A DNA stretch of 64,000 nucleotides from Nageia nagi (taxonomy: Eukaryota; Pinophyta), in assembly GCA_050084985.1 (NCBI GenBank), contig JBITNC010000001.1, positions 10,788,001 through 10,852,000 of the forward strand, given 5' to 3'. The translations under genes were made by a program, and so were the position numbers. The notes under the pieces are model-generated. The model saw nothing but the letters and a program-made list of their open reading frames with translations, had not been told where the DNA came from and ran no database searches. Below are positions 23,901 to 30,746 of the stretch, in pieces. Numbering within the stretch: the stretch's first letter is position 1; every line of letters starts with the position of its first letter.

Positions 23901-26900
23901 AAGATTGGCTTGAAACCTTCTATCTCCTCAAATGTGGACAGTGATCTGATTAATCTAAATCTTTGAAAATAGCCTTGTTCAAGGGCATTGTATATTTTCA
24001 AACCATTTTATTCTATTGAAGTTCTCAGGAACTTCTAGAAAATGCTTTTAACTTTCAATATTGTCTAACTCTTAACACATTCCTTAAGACACATTTGTTA
24101 CCTCGTCTTTACAAATAAGTGAGGTCTCCCAAAATGTTTTGTTTTCCCATTTTCCTTGCAATCTCTGTGATTATGAACCCAACTCTCAACTAGAACTATA
24201 ATATTTTAAGTCGCACATATTTTGCTGCCTTCTTTGATGCTAATATTTCAAGTTTATTGTCCATTACTTGAAGATTTGTTTCCTTTCATTATTACTGGAT
24301 GAAATGGTGCTCCTCCATTCTTCATTCATTATTCAGTAAAATATATTGTAGATATATATAATACTCTAGCAGTTGCATTGAGTACCTTTTTACAAATTGT
24401 AGCAATCTAGACAGACATACAGAGCAAAACTCTTCTTTTTGTACTATAGCTTCCTCTTAGGATTTTCTAACCGATGCCAGAGCCTTGGCCACTCTCCCAT
24501 GAGCATCAAACAATGCAGCCCTTTTACAGTGATTGATGATGATAATACTTCTGCTGCCATTTCTTAGCTCCACATTCATTAGATGTAGATCTGGTCTAGA
24601 ATGTCTTATATCTTTCACTAGCTTAGCTTTGTCTCGACGTAGCTTCAGCTTATTGTTTTTGGTTTTGGGACTCGTATGGACCTTCCTATTGCTTTGTATA
24701 GTCATTTATTATCGAGTAACATTGATATAATTTTGTCACACATTACGACATTAATAATATTTCTATTTATATCTGCCCCCTTTCTTTCACCTACCAAATA
24801 AGTGCATGACAGATCACTTTAATTTCTAACATAGGTGTGCTCAATCTTCTTCTTAAAACCAAACCATTGAAAACCAGATACAACTGTAATGGCTTTTCTT
24901 ATTGTCAACTTAACCTGCTTACAAAGAATATCGAGCCTCTACTTGGAACAGTAAATATGAGGTGTTAGGTTTGTTGATGTCTTCAATGCATCTGAATGAT
25001 TTGGTTATAGAAGCTCTTGGATTTTTGGTACGTGTAGATTGAACTTTTATATCCCTTCTTTTTTTCGTTCTCATTGTTTGGGTCTTTCTGTTTTATTTTT
25101 CATACTTCATTGTAATTCATTTGACTATTATGCATAAGTTGCCATTGATTGTTATAACTAGGAATCTATTTGGCACAAGTGTTGTGTCAAATCTGAAGCC
25201 ATCTATTTGATATCAACCAATCTATTTATTGGGGTTAGTGTAAACTGCAAAATTACAGGGAACATTTTGATTCCATTCTTTTGACTTCTACATGTGCACC
25301 ACTTTACTATTTTCCATGATTTGAATTTAATTGCACATCAAGTTGCTCTTCTGTGACACAAAAATGAAATAGTTGATCATTTCTGCAAAAGTGTGCATAG
25401 TAACTAATTGTGTCATGAACTGCAAAACAATAGAAGAACGAGTTATGAGCACTGTTTTGAGTAATAATAATGAAGAGAAATGCAACATCACGAGTAATAG
25501 TTGACCTATTTGAAATTGTCCGTTACCGAATGCTGAACACAATATCCCTGTGGATCTACTTGTGATTTCCAATGTCGCCTACCCTCATTAATAGCGGTTG
25601 CACATTTACACCCTTGTAGTTATTCACTCACCTTCAAGTTGGGTAGAAGTTCTATTGGTAGTAAATTATTTTAGCTGTCATTCACCTACATTTGTAATTA
25701 TCCGCTTACCTCCAAGTTAAGTACACATTTAATATGTAATTAAAGCAATGCATTCATTGTCAATAAATTTAACACAATTATGAATAATAAGAAGATAACC
25801 TTTCTACATGTATATTGGCTATGCTCCAATTGTATATTGCTCTACATTCCAAATTTCCTTTTCCTATTTGCTGTAAATTACATCTTGTTCACAGGATTTC
25901 CTAGGGTCCAGGTCAGTGTTATCACAGCTACCTTTGGTACCAACATTTCTATATAGAAATCCCATTCAACATAGAGAGGTTGTATCATGCATGACATATC
26001 TCTCAGAGAGAGCATGTATTACATCTCTTTATGACAGGTGATAGCATCTGTTCTTACGCAAAGGTTTCTTGCGATTACATCTTTTGTCAAAGATGGCATC
26101 TCAGCTTACATGTAACAGAGACATGACATGACTCATCGTGCACTCATTGTAGCAGGGGTCTTACACATATTTAGCAGCTGCCATTTGTTTTCGCAGTAAG
26201 TCACATTGCATTTCTTGATGAGACCTTTTAAGACAATCTGAGCAACACATGGGTCTTTCATTAATCAGACATTTGCAATAAACTCTTTCAAAAATGATGA
26301 GAGTAATGGATTGCAGCTCAATGGCACTACAAAGGCCTTTTGAGTCTTGACGCAATGGAGACCATTGCTATTTATGGGAGACATAATCCGAGTGGATCAA
26401 TCTACTTTGATTTCTGATATTACTTGCCCTCATTTATTAATAGAAGTTGGAACTGAGCACCTTTGCAATTACTGACATACCCCCAATTTTAGGAGAATTC
26501 AATGTGCCCTAGAATGATCTTGGCAGTCATTTACCTGTCTTAGTTGTTATCCTCTCTGAGTTACATAGACATTCAATATTCAATTAATGATTAAAATTTA
26601 AGGCATTCCTTGCCTATAAATTTAACATGCTCCAATATGTCAATAAGAGGAGATCCCATTCCACATGTACAATGAGGATCAATTCTCCTTTTAGGATCGA
26701 ATGTTGCTATTTTGGTAACTGTTTTCCTTCTGTTTTATCTACTGGATCTCTTGGGAATTGGATCAATTCCCCTATTTGGATCTGAAATTATGATGATCGA
26801 CATGATATGATGATCTTACTCTTATTACAATAACTGTCAATCAACAGTTCCAACACCTTTGGCAGGCTATCTTTCTTGACAATAAACTATAGCTACAGAC

Positions 26901-29900
26901 ATACATCTGATTCCTTGGTATTCATGATCGTTACCACGTAGGGTTATCCGTTATACACTGTCCTTTGTGCTTGGTATATGAGATCACTCCCTTCAAAATG
27001 CTCTATCCTGAAACATTTGATGAAATAAAGATGCAGTTGGTTACAGAGTTCTGCTTGAATTTTTCTGTGCTTGGTTATCCCTCCGTTATAAGATAATATG
27101 TATTGGATTTGATGTTGGATAATTTGTGGTTGTATGACTTCCTCTTTGATTCCATGTATCTCCATTGCTTTGCTAATTTCCATTCCAATTCTTCAAATTG
27201 CAATGCATTTTTGTTTTATTTCTTGTTTGCCTTCTTAATAATTATAATGGCTATTGATAGTATAGAATCTCTTTTTATCACAGTGATAATTCATTTGAAA
27301 ATTGTGACAGCCTTGCTTGAACCTTATCTTCAGTAGAATTGATTCATTATATCCTAGATCTTCATCATTTGGTATTGTATATGTTTCAATAGAAACGTTA
27401 ATAATGCCTTGGTCTTCTTTTACAGGATTTTATCATTTGTAGCCCATATCCTTTGGCAATTTTATTTAAATATTTTAATTCAACGATATCTTCACTAGAA
27501 TTTTTTTTTTAATTAATAGGATTAATTTTTTAATAAAAAAATTGGAGTTTTCGAGGATCTCAAAACCTTTTCATAAAGATGTGAGCTTCATAGTTTCTTG
27601 TACAACCATCATATCTGCTGTTCCTAACATGCTTCATTTTGTTTCTATATTAACATATTGATCATAAAAAGAGATTTCAGACTAGATTGCATATCACCTT
27701 CACATTCAATTTTTTCTAGAAACAGACTTAACCCTATATAGCAACTGGAATTCAAAGTACAGAAACGCTAAAAAACTACCAGATTACATTGATAGACAGA
27801 GGAGAATGAAGCATTCAATAGTCATTAGTATTTCTTTTCCGAGTCTTCACTCCTTGTTCTCCTTTGTAATTCCATAGGTGGCTTCTAGATCTTCCAGGTC
27901 AATTGTTTGTATCTGAGGTTTGTTGCCTTTATTGGATTTTTATCTGTCATCCTACCCCTTGTCCTAGTGAAAATAGCCTGCTCTTTTCCTTGTTTCCCTT
28001 CCTTGCCATGATCTTTCCTTCTAGTTATCTTTTCTCGTTTAGACTTCTTTTGTGGCTTCTTATCCTGTACTGCCATCCCTTTTGGTGTACTCTTCAGATC
28101 CCGATTTGTATACCTCAGCCTTTTAGTCCCCTAGGACTCCTTTAACTTTGTCTCCTCATCTTCAATCTGTTGGGTTTCTATTTGAATTTCATCTAGAATT
28201 GACTGAAATTCATTTTCTGTTATTTGTTTCGGGTTCCATGTTTGTTTTACTTGCCTCATGTGACTTCTGCTGTTCCTTCTTCTTCATACCCATTGTCCTT
28301 ATTGAAACAACTTGTTTCCCATACGCTACCTTATCGTTTGCTTCATTCTCTTTCTGTTCACATTCTTATCCATATTTTCATGGTCCTTTTCAGGGTGTGT
28401 TCGATTGCCCTTTCTGCCCCATGACTGACTAATATCCAATAATGTGTTAGTTGCAGATGAAATACTCAATTTTTTTTTCTTGCTTTCTCTTTTTGCCTTT
28501 GTTTGAAATTTGCAGTGAGTTCTCTTTGCTTTCCTCTGCTTCATTCTCAGCCGCTGGCTCCTTTTGTTCTTGTGGTTCTTCATCTTCCATCATCTTCCTT
28601 TTTCCTTTGTCTTTTGCTGCATTTACTACATCTCCAGTTGTCATCCTACTTCATTTATACCTCTTTTTCCTAGTTTTCTCACCTCCTTTTTCTGCTAACT
28701 TGTCTTTGCCCCTCCTTGCTTCATTCTGTGTCTTCTTCTTTATTGGTTTATCCCTATCCTCTTCCGCTACATTCTCCCCCCTTGACCCTTGTTGTGCTTG
28801 GTCTAACTTGTTTTGCTTGTTGCTAGACTCCCCACAGCCATTTCTTCTCTTCTTTGACTGTTTCTTTTTTGCATGACTCTAGCTAAAGGGGTTTCCTCTT
28901 CTTCATCTCCTATTACCACCTTAGGTTTAGAAGAACTTCTAGACTCAAAAATATTACCCCCCACAATAATTCTAACTCTGGGATGTCATTTTGGCTGATT
29001 TGCCAGGGCTCTATCATAAACTAGTTTGATTACTACCTCATGCAGAGGGGCTCCAGCCAGATTTTGTTTAAATATCCTTACAGATAAAGATATTGAGTTG
29101 AAAACAAAGAAATGGGGAATTAGCTTTATCTGTCTCTGGAAATTTAAAGTGTTTTAGAAGTCCAAAGTGGTATGCCAATAACATTTTTTGTCTTCCAGGG
29201 TTACATACGGCATTAGAGCTCACACAACCTTATCCCAGGGCTTTGGCAGACTTGTCCTCTCGATCCCAGTTTCATACTTTTTCAATATCTGACCTTTACT
29301 TAGTGTTTGTGTTTGCTAGAACTTATTCCTTGCTGCAAGCTTGTTAACTTTCCCTTCTCGCCGAATTTCGATCTCTTCATCCTCTGGTGTTATATATGTT
29401 TCAATAGGGAAGCTTAATATACCTTAAGTCATCTCTTACAGGCTCTTATCATTTGTAGCTCATCTCCTTCAGTGATTTCATTTGAATGCTTGCGTCTCCC
29501 TTTCATTTTCATTGAGACATTGGAATAGAAGTTGAACATTTCTTCTGGGACAAACATACCTGAATTGACTGAGTGATTGTATGCCAAACTTACACATGTT
29601 TAGTATATAGGTGCACGTGTTTAGTTTGCTTATATTATTTGATGTCATGGAAGTCTTTTGTGCTTGTCATATTTAACTTCTGGCATCTATCATACCTGCA
29701 ATCCTCTTTCAGGCTTATGTCAAGAACTTCTTAGACAAAGATGGAAAAATTTGGCAAGGTGGAGCTGGTCGTAATCCACCACCTGATGCTCCTCACCTTG
29801 TTGGTACCACACCTGAGATAGAAAGTCTTCGACCAAAATCTCCACCACAAAAGAATCAACAGCAGCAAACAAATTCTGTATCACAACCTGCTGCAAATTC

Positions 29901-30213
29901 TACGAACAAGAAGGCTTCGGCAACATCTCCAGGTCCCCCACAGAATTCTCAGGCATCAACGCTTGCTGCTGGATCAGCCCAGGAAGTTCAAGTTTCCAAT
30001 CCCTCACTTTCGGCACCTTTATTGCCTGTTCCAGAAATGTCTAGAGGTGGTAGTTCTGCTCCATTAACCGAACAGAGGCCAATCCCTGTGCGCCCAAGCT
30101 CATCAAGAACATCAGGTTTAGGAGCAAGGAGTGGCTTAGATATGGATGGGGGCATCGAGGAGGAAAAGCTTTTAGAAACAGGGACATCAGGTAACATGGA
30201 GTTACAAAAATAA
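3..30213 (+). CDS. MTB: MTB: METTL14-type subunit of the plant m6A mRNA methyltransferase, 5'-partial, six visible exons
   Basis: The product is the METTL14-like partner of the MTA (METTL3-type) subunit in the nuclear complex that writes N6-methyladenosine on mRNA. Exons are 3-2990, 3459-3542, 22810-22914, 23073-23181, 23630-23781 and 29713-30213. All introns are GT..AG; the intron between exons 4 and 5 is phase 1 and the others are phase 0. About 1312 residues are visible: a charged disordered region (about 1-650), an RGG block (660-726), a Met-Gly-Pro block (732-783), the MT-A70 fold from about 902 with DPPW at 965-968, then the [14 protein letters not shown] segment (exon 4) and [10 protein letters not shown] (exon 5) typical of METTL14-type proteins. 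Known of the family: plant MTB keeps DPPW where animal METTL14 has EPPL. The frame is open to the first base, so the true start lies upstream. Nothing suggests a pseudogene. The odd point is the 19.3-kb intron 2. Confidence 0.95.
2991..3458 (+). other. MTB intron 1
   Basis: A 468-bp phase-0 intron with GT donor at 2991 and a TTTTCTAG acceptor at 3451-3458. It is AT-rich and nothing else is recognised in it. Confidence 0.9.
3459..3542 (+). CDS. MTB: MTB exon 2 (MT-A70 core strand)
   Basis: A 28-codon exon starting [16 protein letters not shown] and ending LCLKK. It continues the methyltransferase fold directly after exon 1 in phase 0. The donor is GTATCTTC at 3543. Confidence 0.95.
3543..4690. 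other. Proximal part of intron 2 with no recognised feature
   Basis: AT-rich, without a coding match or obvious repeat. A short open stretch at 4103-4306 shows no family resemblance. Confidence 0.5.
4700..5000 (-). repeat. Partial 3' LTR of a Ty3/gypsy chromovirus, minus strand
   Basis: On the minus strand, directly after a purine tract (complement of 5001-5020, AAGAGGGGAGGAAT), the sequence starts CGTAATGTCCC. The two other gypsy-type LTRs of this intron (9499 and 18119) start TGTAATGTCC, so this is read as the same LTR start with T to C at the first base. The far end of the LTR could not be placed and may lie beyond 4700. Confidence 0.5.
5001..5440 (-). pseudogene. Ty3/gypsy polyprotein C-terminus with chromodomain, decayed
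   Basis: Minus-strand translation gives the end of a gypsy integrase ([18 protein letters not shown]) followed by a chromodomain-like tail ([36 protein letters not shown]). This is the normal C-terminus of chromovirus polyproteins. A 45-bp unit is tandemly duplicated inside the domain, so GSGLPCEDA and RSGLPHENA occur 15 residues apart. A polypurine tract and LTR start follow. The part above 5300 needs frame changes to read through. There is no intact integrase catalytic core. Confidence 0.75.
5441..5794. other. Unassigned intron sequence, probably older repeat
   Basis: No clear coding match on either strand. The gypsy homology fades out here. The sequence is the insertion target of the adjacent MITE. 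Confidence 0.4.
5803..6285. mobile_element. hAT-like MITE with perfect 16-bp TIRs and 8-bp target duplication
   Basis: The element begins CATAGAATAAAAAAAC (5803-5818) and ends with its exact reverse complement (6270-6285). It is flanked on both sides by GTTGGAAT (5795-5802 and 6286-6293), a perfect 8-bp target site duplication, the size made by hAT transposases. The 483-bp interior has no transposase ORF and is A/T-rich, with recurring AAAAATGG, CGGCAAAAA and AAGTACGAC-like words. The perfect ends suggest a younger insertion than the neighbouring LINEs. The TIR does not start with the usual CAGGG of many hATs, so the superfamily is inferred from TSD length. Confidence 0.8.
6300..7440 (+). pseudogene. 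LINE endonuclease-domain fragment, decayed, with internal tandem duplication
   Basis: Spread over several frames is an APE-type LINE endonuclease: a segment reading [11 protein letters not shown], then [18 protein letters not shown] and [13 protein letters not shown], the end of the endonuclease domain around its conserved DH. A 116-bp unit is duplicated in tandem (6989-7104 and 7105-7220), repeating the HDLHVS..VDH..LTFAL segment. Many frameshifts make it non-functional. The LINE clade is not resolved. Confidence 0.6.
7441..7929 (-). mobile_element. LINE 3' end, minus strand, copy A
   Basis: Read on the minus strand, this piece ends TTTTGGTCATCGAAGGACAT.. then TAATATACTTTC and a T-rich tail at 7441-7455. 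The same 3'-terminal tag occurs at 7940-7980 (minus) and 19391-19434 (plus), so it is read as a LINE 3' end, not a simple repeat. The body up to 7929 has one open stretch (7700-7963 complement) without a confident match. Confidence 0.55.
7930..9040 (-). pseudogene. LINE 3' part with zf-RVT zinc finger, minus strand, copy B
   Basis: The minus strand carries the region downstream of a LINE reverse transcriptase: [20 protein letters not shown], then a zinc-finger motif [18 protein letters not shown] (CxxC-x8-H-x4-C) of the zf-RVT type, then a decayed tail ending in the LINE 3' tag and (CTTT)n at 7931-7950. The last 230 bp resemble copy A (7446-7700). Frames are broken. Just beyond 9040 the LINE reverse transcriptase of what looks like the same family runs on the opposite strand. 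Confidence 0.65.
9041..9498 (+). pseudogene. LINE reverse transcriptase, 5' portion (plus strand), interrupted at 9498
   Basis: The sequence reads [20 protein letters not shown], then [19 protein letters not shown], the classic opening of a non-LTR reverse transcriptase. The reading breaks at 9498, where an LTR element is inserted in CACAA. The reverse transcriptase continues at 12104 after the insertion. Confidence 0.75.
9499..9957 (+). repeat. 5' LTR (truncated or chimeric) of the 2.6-kb element
   Basis: Matches the 3' LTR from TGTAATGTC through GGGTTTCATTTGC and CTTGGAGATTATT to about GATCAACTTGAGGAAGAC. It lacks a roughly 70-bp insert present in the 3' copy at 11597-11668. After about 9957 the similarity stops, although the 3' LTR continues for another 400 bp, so the U5 end and primer site of this LTR are missing or replaced. 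Confidence 0.7.
9958..10288 (+). other. Leader-like stretch of the 2.6-kb element, unassigned
   Basis: Lies between the recognisable 5' LTR part and the captured coding sequence. No primer-binding site was found. A short open stretch before 10288 (ending [10 protein letters not shown]) could be more captured gene sequence, but no family is recognised. Confidence 0.4.
10289..10885 (+). pseudogene. Captured cereblon-like (LON/CULT family) gene fragment, intronless, frameshifted
   Basis: The sequence encodes an acidic, Ser-rich linker ([20 protein letters not shown] at 10289), then [21 protein letters not shown] and, after a frame change near 10730, [20 protein letters not shown], then [10 protein letters not shown] and VRQELLE. 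This order (variable acidic linker, then [11 protein letters not shown], then DLLSF.IA..IPV....RQ.LLE) is the segment between the LON and CULT domains of plant cereblon homologues, substrate receptors of CUL4-DDB1 ubiquitin ligases. The CULT zinc-binding domain is absent. A stop and a frameshift make it non-coding as it stands. It sits between LTRs without visible introns, as expected for capture through an mRNA. Identification is from memory of the family. Confidence 0.65.
10886..11104 (+). pseudogene. Second coding-like stretch in the LTR element, unassigned
   Basis: The frame stays open from the cereblon-like part through [19 protein letters not shown].. to CESTTAVRN. It matches neither the CULT domain nor a retroviral domain that I recognise. 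It may come from another captured host transcript or be diverged element sequence. Confidence 0.35.
11105..11192 (+). pseudogene. Gypsy chromodomain end and polypurine tract before the 3' LTR
   Basis: In one frame the sequence reads [16 protein letters not shown], then KQFGREGL, the stereotyped end of chromovirus polyproteins, followed by the purine tract GGGAGGGAAGGA at 11180-11191 and the LTR start at 11193. This ties the element to the chromovirus branch of Ty3/gypsy. Confidence 0.7.
11193..12098 (+). repeat. 3' LTR (906 bp) of the 2.6-kb element
   Basis: Starts TGTAATGTCTCC after the purine tract and ends ATTACA at 12098, so it has TG..CA ends with a short TGTAAT/ATTACA inverted repeat. 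It is followed by the target duplication CACAA. TATATATGTTATTAGGG near 11530 may include a promoter-like TATA region. Confidence 0.8.
12104..13680 (+). pseudogene. LINE reverse transcriptase and C-terminal part (plus strand), after the LTR insertion
   Basis: Continues the LINE broken at 9498. Readable pieces in shifting frames include DHIFTL-type sequence, [11 protein letters not shown] (catalytic-motif region), [13 protein letters not shown]-type sequence near 12670, a decayed FADD-like region near 12800, LSKTKVMI near 12905 and, near the end, [20 protein letters not shown]. About 300 bp are duplicated in tandem (9424-9498 plus 12104-12330, and 12331-12612). At about 13680 LINE similarity stops abruptly where copia sequence begins. 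Confidence 0.7.
12331..12612 (+). repeat. Second copy of a ~300-bp tandem duplication within the LINE
   Basis: TTTGCTAAACTT...GGGCACAAGG...GCCATCATGAGG repeats the sequence found at 9424-9498 and 12104-12330. The junction GGGCACAA/GGCTAGG here is uninterrupted, so it shows the pre-insertion state of the LTR element's target. Confidence 0.75.
13681..14090 (+). pseudogene. Copia integrase C-terminal fragment
   Basis: Reads [20 protein letters not shown], then [20 protein letters not shown] in other frames, then [19 protein letters not shown] and [12 protein letters not shown]. This is the end of a copia integrase and its linker to reverse transcriptase. Two local tandem duplications (46 bp at 13697-13788 and about 31 bp at 13785-13846) break the frame. 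Confidence 0.85.
14228..15072 (+). pseudogene. Copia reverse transcriptase
   Basis: Shows [62 protein letters not shown](stop)APRAWY and the catalytic YVDD (14779-14790), all standard copia motifs. Stops at 14653, 14908 and 15070 lie in frame. At the first, Gln is expected (LKQAPRAWY), and the third also fits a Gln (YRQ), consistent with C-to-T decay. Confidence 0.9.
15080..15700 (+). pseudogene. Copia RNase H
   Basis: Readable motifs are [74 protein letters not shown] and ADLFTKPL, the complete copia RNase H signature. In-frame stops occur at 15238, 15475 and 15679. Confidence 0.9.
15842..16011 (+). repeat. Tandem repeat, ~46-bp unit, 3.6 copies, in the copia 3' spacer
   Basis: Units start at 15842, 15888, 15935 and 15981. 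The consensus begins CCATGTGTGAGGAACTAG and ends CACTGTTTAGTTAT. Unit 2 is the most diverged and unit 4 is partial. Confidence 0.85.
16012..16480 (+). other. Copia 3' untranslated spacer
   Basis: AT-rich sequence between the tandem repeat and the polypurine tract, with no coding potential. It makes the RNase H to LTR distance about 800 bp, long for a copia element. Confidence 0.5.
16490..17030 (+). repeat. Copia 3' LTR
   Basis: Begins TGTTAGAATTCATAATGCAC directly after AAGGGGGAG (16481-16489) and ends about CCCAATACCA (17030). It contains CTATAAATAGAAGG at 16711-16724 as a likely promoter TATA box. The 3' border is inferred from the CA end; no matching target duplication can be tested because the 5' end is missing. 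Confidence 0.75.
17031..18118. other. Unassigned repeat-like sequence in intron 2
   Basis: Contains short open stretches on both strands but no recognised domain. It lies between the copia LTR and a lone gypsy-type LTR and could be interrupted LINE sequence, which I could not show. Confidence 0.4.
18119..19102 (+). repeat. Lone gypsy-type LTR
   Basis: Starts TGTAATGTCCC like the LTRs at 9499 and 11193, contains a TATAAAAGAGG promoter-like box at 18475-18485 and can be ended at ACATTTACA (19102). The neighbouring gypsy pol (19437-22340) lies on the opposite strand, so it is not this LTR's own interior. Flanking pentamers TCTTT and ATTTT do not match, so the borders or solo status are uncertain. 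A duplicated 16-bp word near 18390 (TCTAATGGTGGAGATT) is internal. Confidence 0.6.
19103..19390. other. Unassigned sequence between LTR and LINE tail
   Basis: Contains two related segments, near 19145-19190 and 19240-19290 (GATCAAATCCATCATTGGCT and GCTATCAAATCTATTACTAG), that could be leader or gag relics. No firm call. Confidence 0.35.
19391..19436 (+). mobile_element. LINE 3' terminus with (CTTT)n tail, plus strand, copy C
   Basis: TTTTGGTCACCAGTGGACAT, then TAATATATTTTCTTTCTTTC, repeats the tag seen on the minus strand at 7446-7480 and 7935-7975. The tail abuts the gypsy fragment at about 19437. Confidence 0.6.
19437..22340 (-). pseudogene. Ty3/gypsy pol relic, minus strand (protease end to integrase)
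   Basis: Reading from high to low coordinate: [20 protein letters not shown] near 22120; a reverse transcriptase opening ([47 protein letters not shown], 21900-21680); the thumb and start of RNase H ([20 protein letters not shown], 21200); an integrase zinc finger (H..H, CDICK, 20460-20340) and core (PMDFITGLP, 20290); and the integrase C-terminal part ([20 protein letters not shown], 19740). Frameshifts are frequent. A segment of the integrase core is duplicated (19919-20085 and 20098-20233). The element is cut off at 19437 by the LINE tail and has no own LTR. It belongs to the gypsy branch that normally ends in a chromodomain, which is missing here. Confidence 0.85.
22341..22809 (+). other. 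Distal part of intron 2
   Basis: AT-rich intron sequence ending in a TTTGTGTTAG acceptor (22800-22809). No element is recognised. Confidence 0.6.
22810..22914 (+). CDS. MTB: MTB exon 3
   Basis: A 35-codon exon from [16 protein letters not shown] to TLFQHSK, with TAG before it and GTAAGT after it. It is phase 0 at both ends and matches the MT-A70 segment that follows exon 2. Confidence 0.95.
22915..23072 (+). other. MTB intron 3
   Basis: A 158-bp intron with GTAAGT donor and TTTACAG acceptor. No other feature. Confidence 0.9.
23073..23181 (+). CDS. MTB: MTB exon 4
   Basis: Encodes [20 protein letters not shown] through IIIAEEPPQ plus the first base of a Gly codon. [18 protein letters not shown] is a hallmark of the METTL14-type RNA-binding groove and separates this protein from METTL3/MTA. 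The donor is GTTAGT. Confidence 0.95.
23182..23629 (+). other. MTB intron 4
   Basis: A 448-bp phase-1 intron, GTTAGT..CTTTAG. AT-rich, no other feature. Confidence 0.9.
23630..23781 (+). CDS. MTB: MTB exon 5
   Basis: Completes the split Gly codon and encodes [38 protein letters not shown] and [20 protein letters not shown] is conserved in MT-A70 proteins. Family members usually show LGRRR where this copy has LGCRR (TGT at 23684-23686). The donor is GTATGC. Confidence 0.95.
25565..25825. repeat. Diverged direct repeat, copy 1, in intron 5
   Basis: Shares ordered words with 26404-26665: CCCTCATT.., GTCATTCACCT, AATTATCC, ACATTTAAT, GCATTCATTGTCAATAAATT, then TTCTACATGTA. The pair lies about 840 bp apart in the same orientation. 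The element type is unknown; an old LTR pair is possible. Confidence 0.5.
26404..26665. repeat. Diverged direct repeat, copy 2, in intron 5
   Basis: Counterpart of the copy at 25565: GCCCTCATTTATTAATAG, GTCATTTACCT, GCATTCCTTGCCTATAAATT, TTCCACATGTA occur in the same order. The roughly 580 bp between the copies have no coding match. Confidence 0.5.
26666..27360. other. Intron 5 stretch with a weak minus-strand open frame
   Basis: A 79-codon minus-strand stretch (26944-27183) has no recognised family. Together with the 27361 repeat it may be part of the mobile element described next. Confidence 0.3.
27361..27485. repeat. Direct repeat flanking a mobile-element ORF, left copy
   Basis: TTCATCATTTGGT..TATATGTTTCAATAGAAACG..TTATCATTTGTAGCCCATA is clearly related to 29371-29495. 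The two copies are in the same orientation with about 2 kb of coding-like minus-strand sequence between them. Confidence 0.6.
27860..29480 (-). pseudogene. Minus-strand mobile-element ORF relic with Lys/Glu-rich C-terminal part
   Basis: On the minus strand, frame pieces join into one protein-like reading. It opens [20 protein letters not shown], continues [39 protein letters not shown] and [20 protein letters not shown], then becomes extremely Lys/Glu/Arg-rich ([36 protein letters not shown]). The folded part recalls gag-like or ORF1-like proteins of plant retroelements, but no specific family could be named. Stops and frameshifts are present. No reverse transcriptase lies next to it, so the element is partial or non-autonomous. 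Confidence 0.45.
29371..29495. repeat. Direct repeat flanking the mobile-element ORF, right copy
   Basis: Counterpart of 27361-27485: TTCATCCTCTGGT..TATATGTTTCAATAGGGAAG..CTTATCATTTGTAGCTCATC. On the minus strand it encodes the beginning of the ORF relic, so the left copy may be the start of a second, truncated element. Confidence 0.55.
29713..30213 (+). CDS. MTB: MTB exon 6 and stop codon
   Basis: Encodes [40 protein letters not shown] and a Gln/Ser/Pro-rich low-complexity tail ending GNMELQK, with TAA at 30211-30213. The first 50 codons are strongly MTB-like and the tail is variable in the family. The acceptor is TTTCAG at 29707-29712. Confidence 0.95.
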   Translation, partial: AYVKNFLDKDGKIWQGGAGRNPPPDAPHLVGTTPEIESLRPKSPPQKNQQQQTNSVSQPAANSTNKKASATSPGPPQNSQASTLAAGSAQEVQVSNPSLSAPLLPVPEMSRGGSSAPLTEQRPIPVRPSSSRTSGLGARSGLDMDGGIEEEKLLETGTSGNMELQK

Positions 30214-30700
30214 AATTCTTCAAAGTTGCACAGATATTTTAGGCGAAGGTCGCATTAGCCTCCACATATTGTGCTTATAGCCATACCATATGAATTTGTT
30301 GAAAATTCCAACCTCTGATGGAAACCATGCCACTGTCACGAAAGGAGACAAGTGTGTGAGGTTAGGCTGACAAAGTTCCATTACTTTTTGATGCATTTAT
30401 TTAATCAGTTGATTGGGCAGGGGATTTGAATTTCATTGGTGGTCCATTGTCCGCATATGCCCTGCTGTTGAGTGGCTGACAGTCTGTTTCAGTCGTAATT
30501 GTAATTTGAATTTCAATTCAGTACAATATATTCAAAAATTTCCCAACGTAAGTTGAGTTTTCAAATGAGTGTATCGTCATATATTCTTTTTTGTATTCAC
30601 TTCCTGTATGTAAATATGAAATTAATTGGCAAACTTTGGTCGTGAAGAGGACAGTTCTTTGCATTTACTCCCCACATATAACTCTGTCCATTAACACATG
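30214..30700 (+). other. Probable 3' UTR and downstream flank of MTB
   Basis: No coding potential. Several AT-rich words near 30520-30545 (ACAATATATTC) could act as plant near-upstream poly(A) elements, but no single signal can be chosen from sequence alone. Confidence 0.4.
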
Positions 30701-30746
30701 CAAACACTGGACACTTCGTAAAGTCTGTCAAAGTACTCAGTTGTTC

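Larger units (their letters stand above)
23782..29712 (+). other. MTB intron 5, 5.9 kb
   Basis: Bordered by GTATGC and TTTCAG. It carries two families of diverged direct repeats and a minus-strand mobile-element ORF relic, described separately. The stretch 23782-25560 shows nothing recognisable. Confidence 0.9.

Noticed and set aside
24457-24705. Minus-strand 82-codon charged ORF in intron 5
   Set aside because: No recognised family, no splice or promoter context, and the length is compatible with chance in this composition.
28451-28876. Plus-strand ORF of 141 codons in MTB intron 5
   Set aside because: It is the antisense of the Lys/Glu-rich minus-strand relic; its Phe/Ser/Leu composition is the expected reverse complement.
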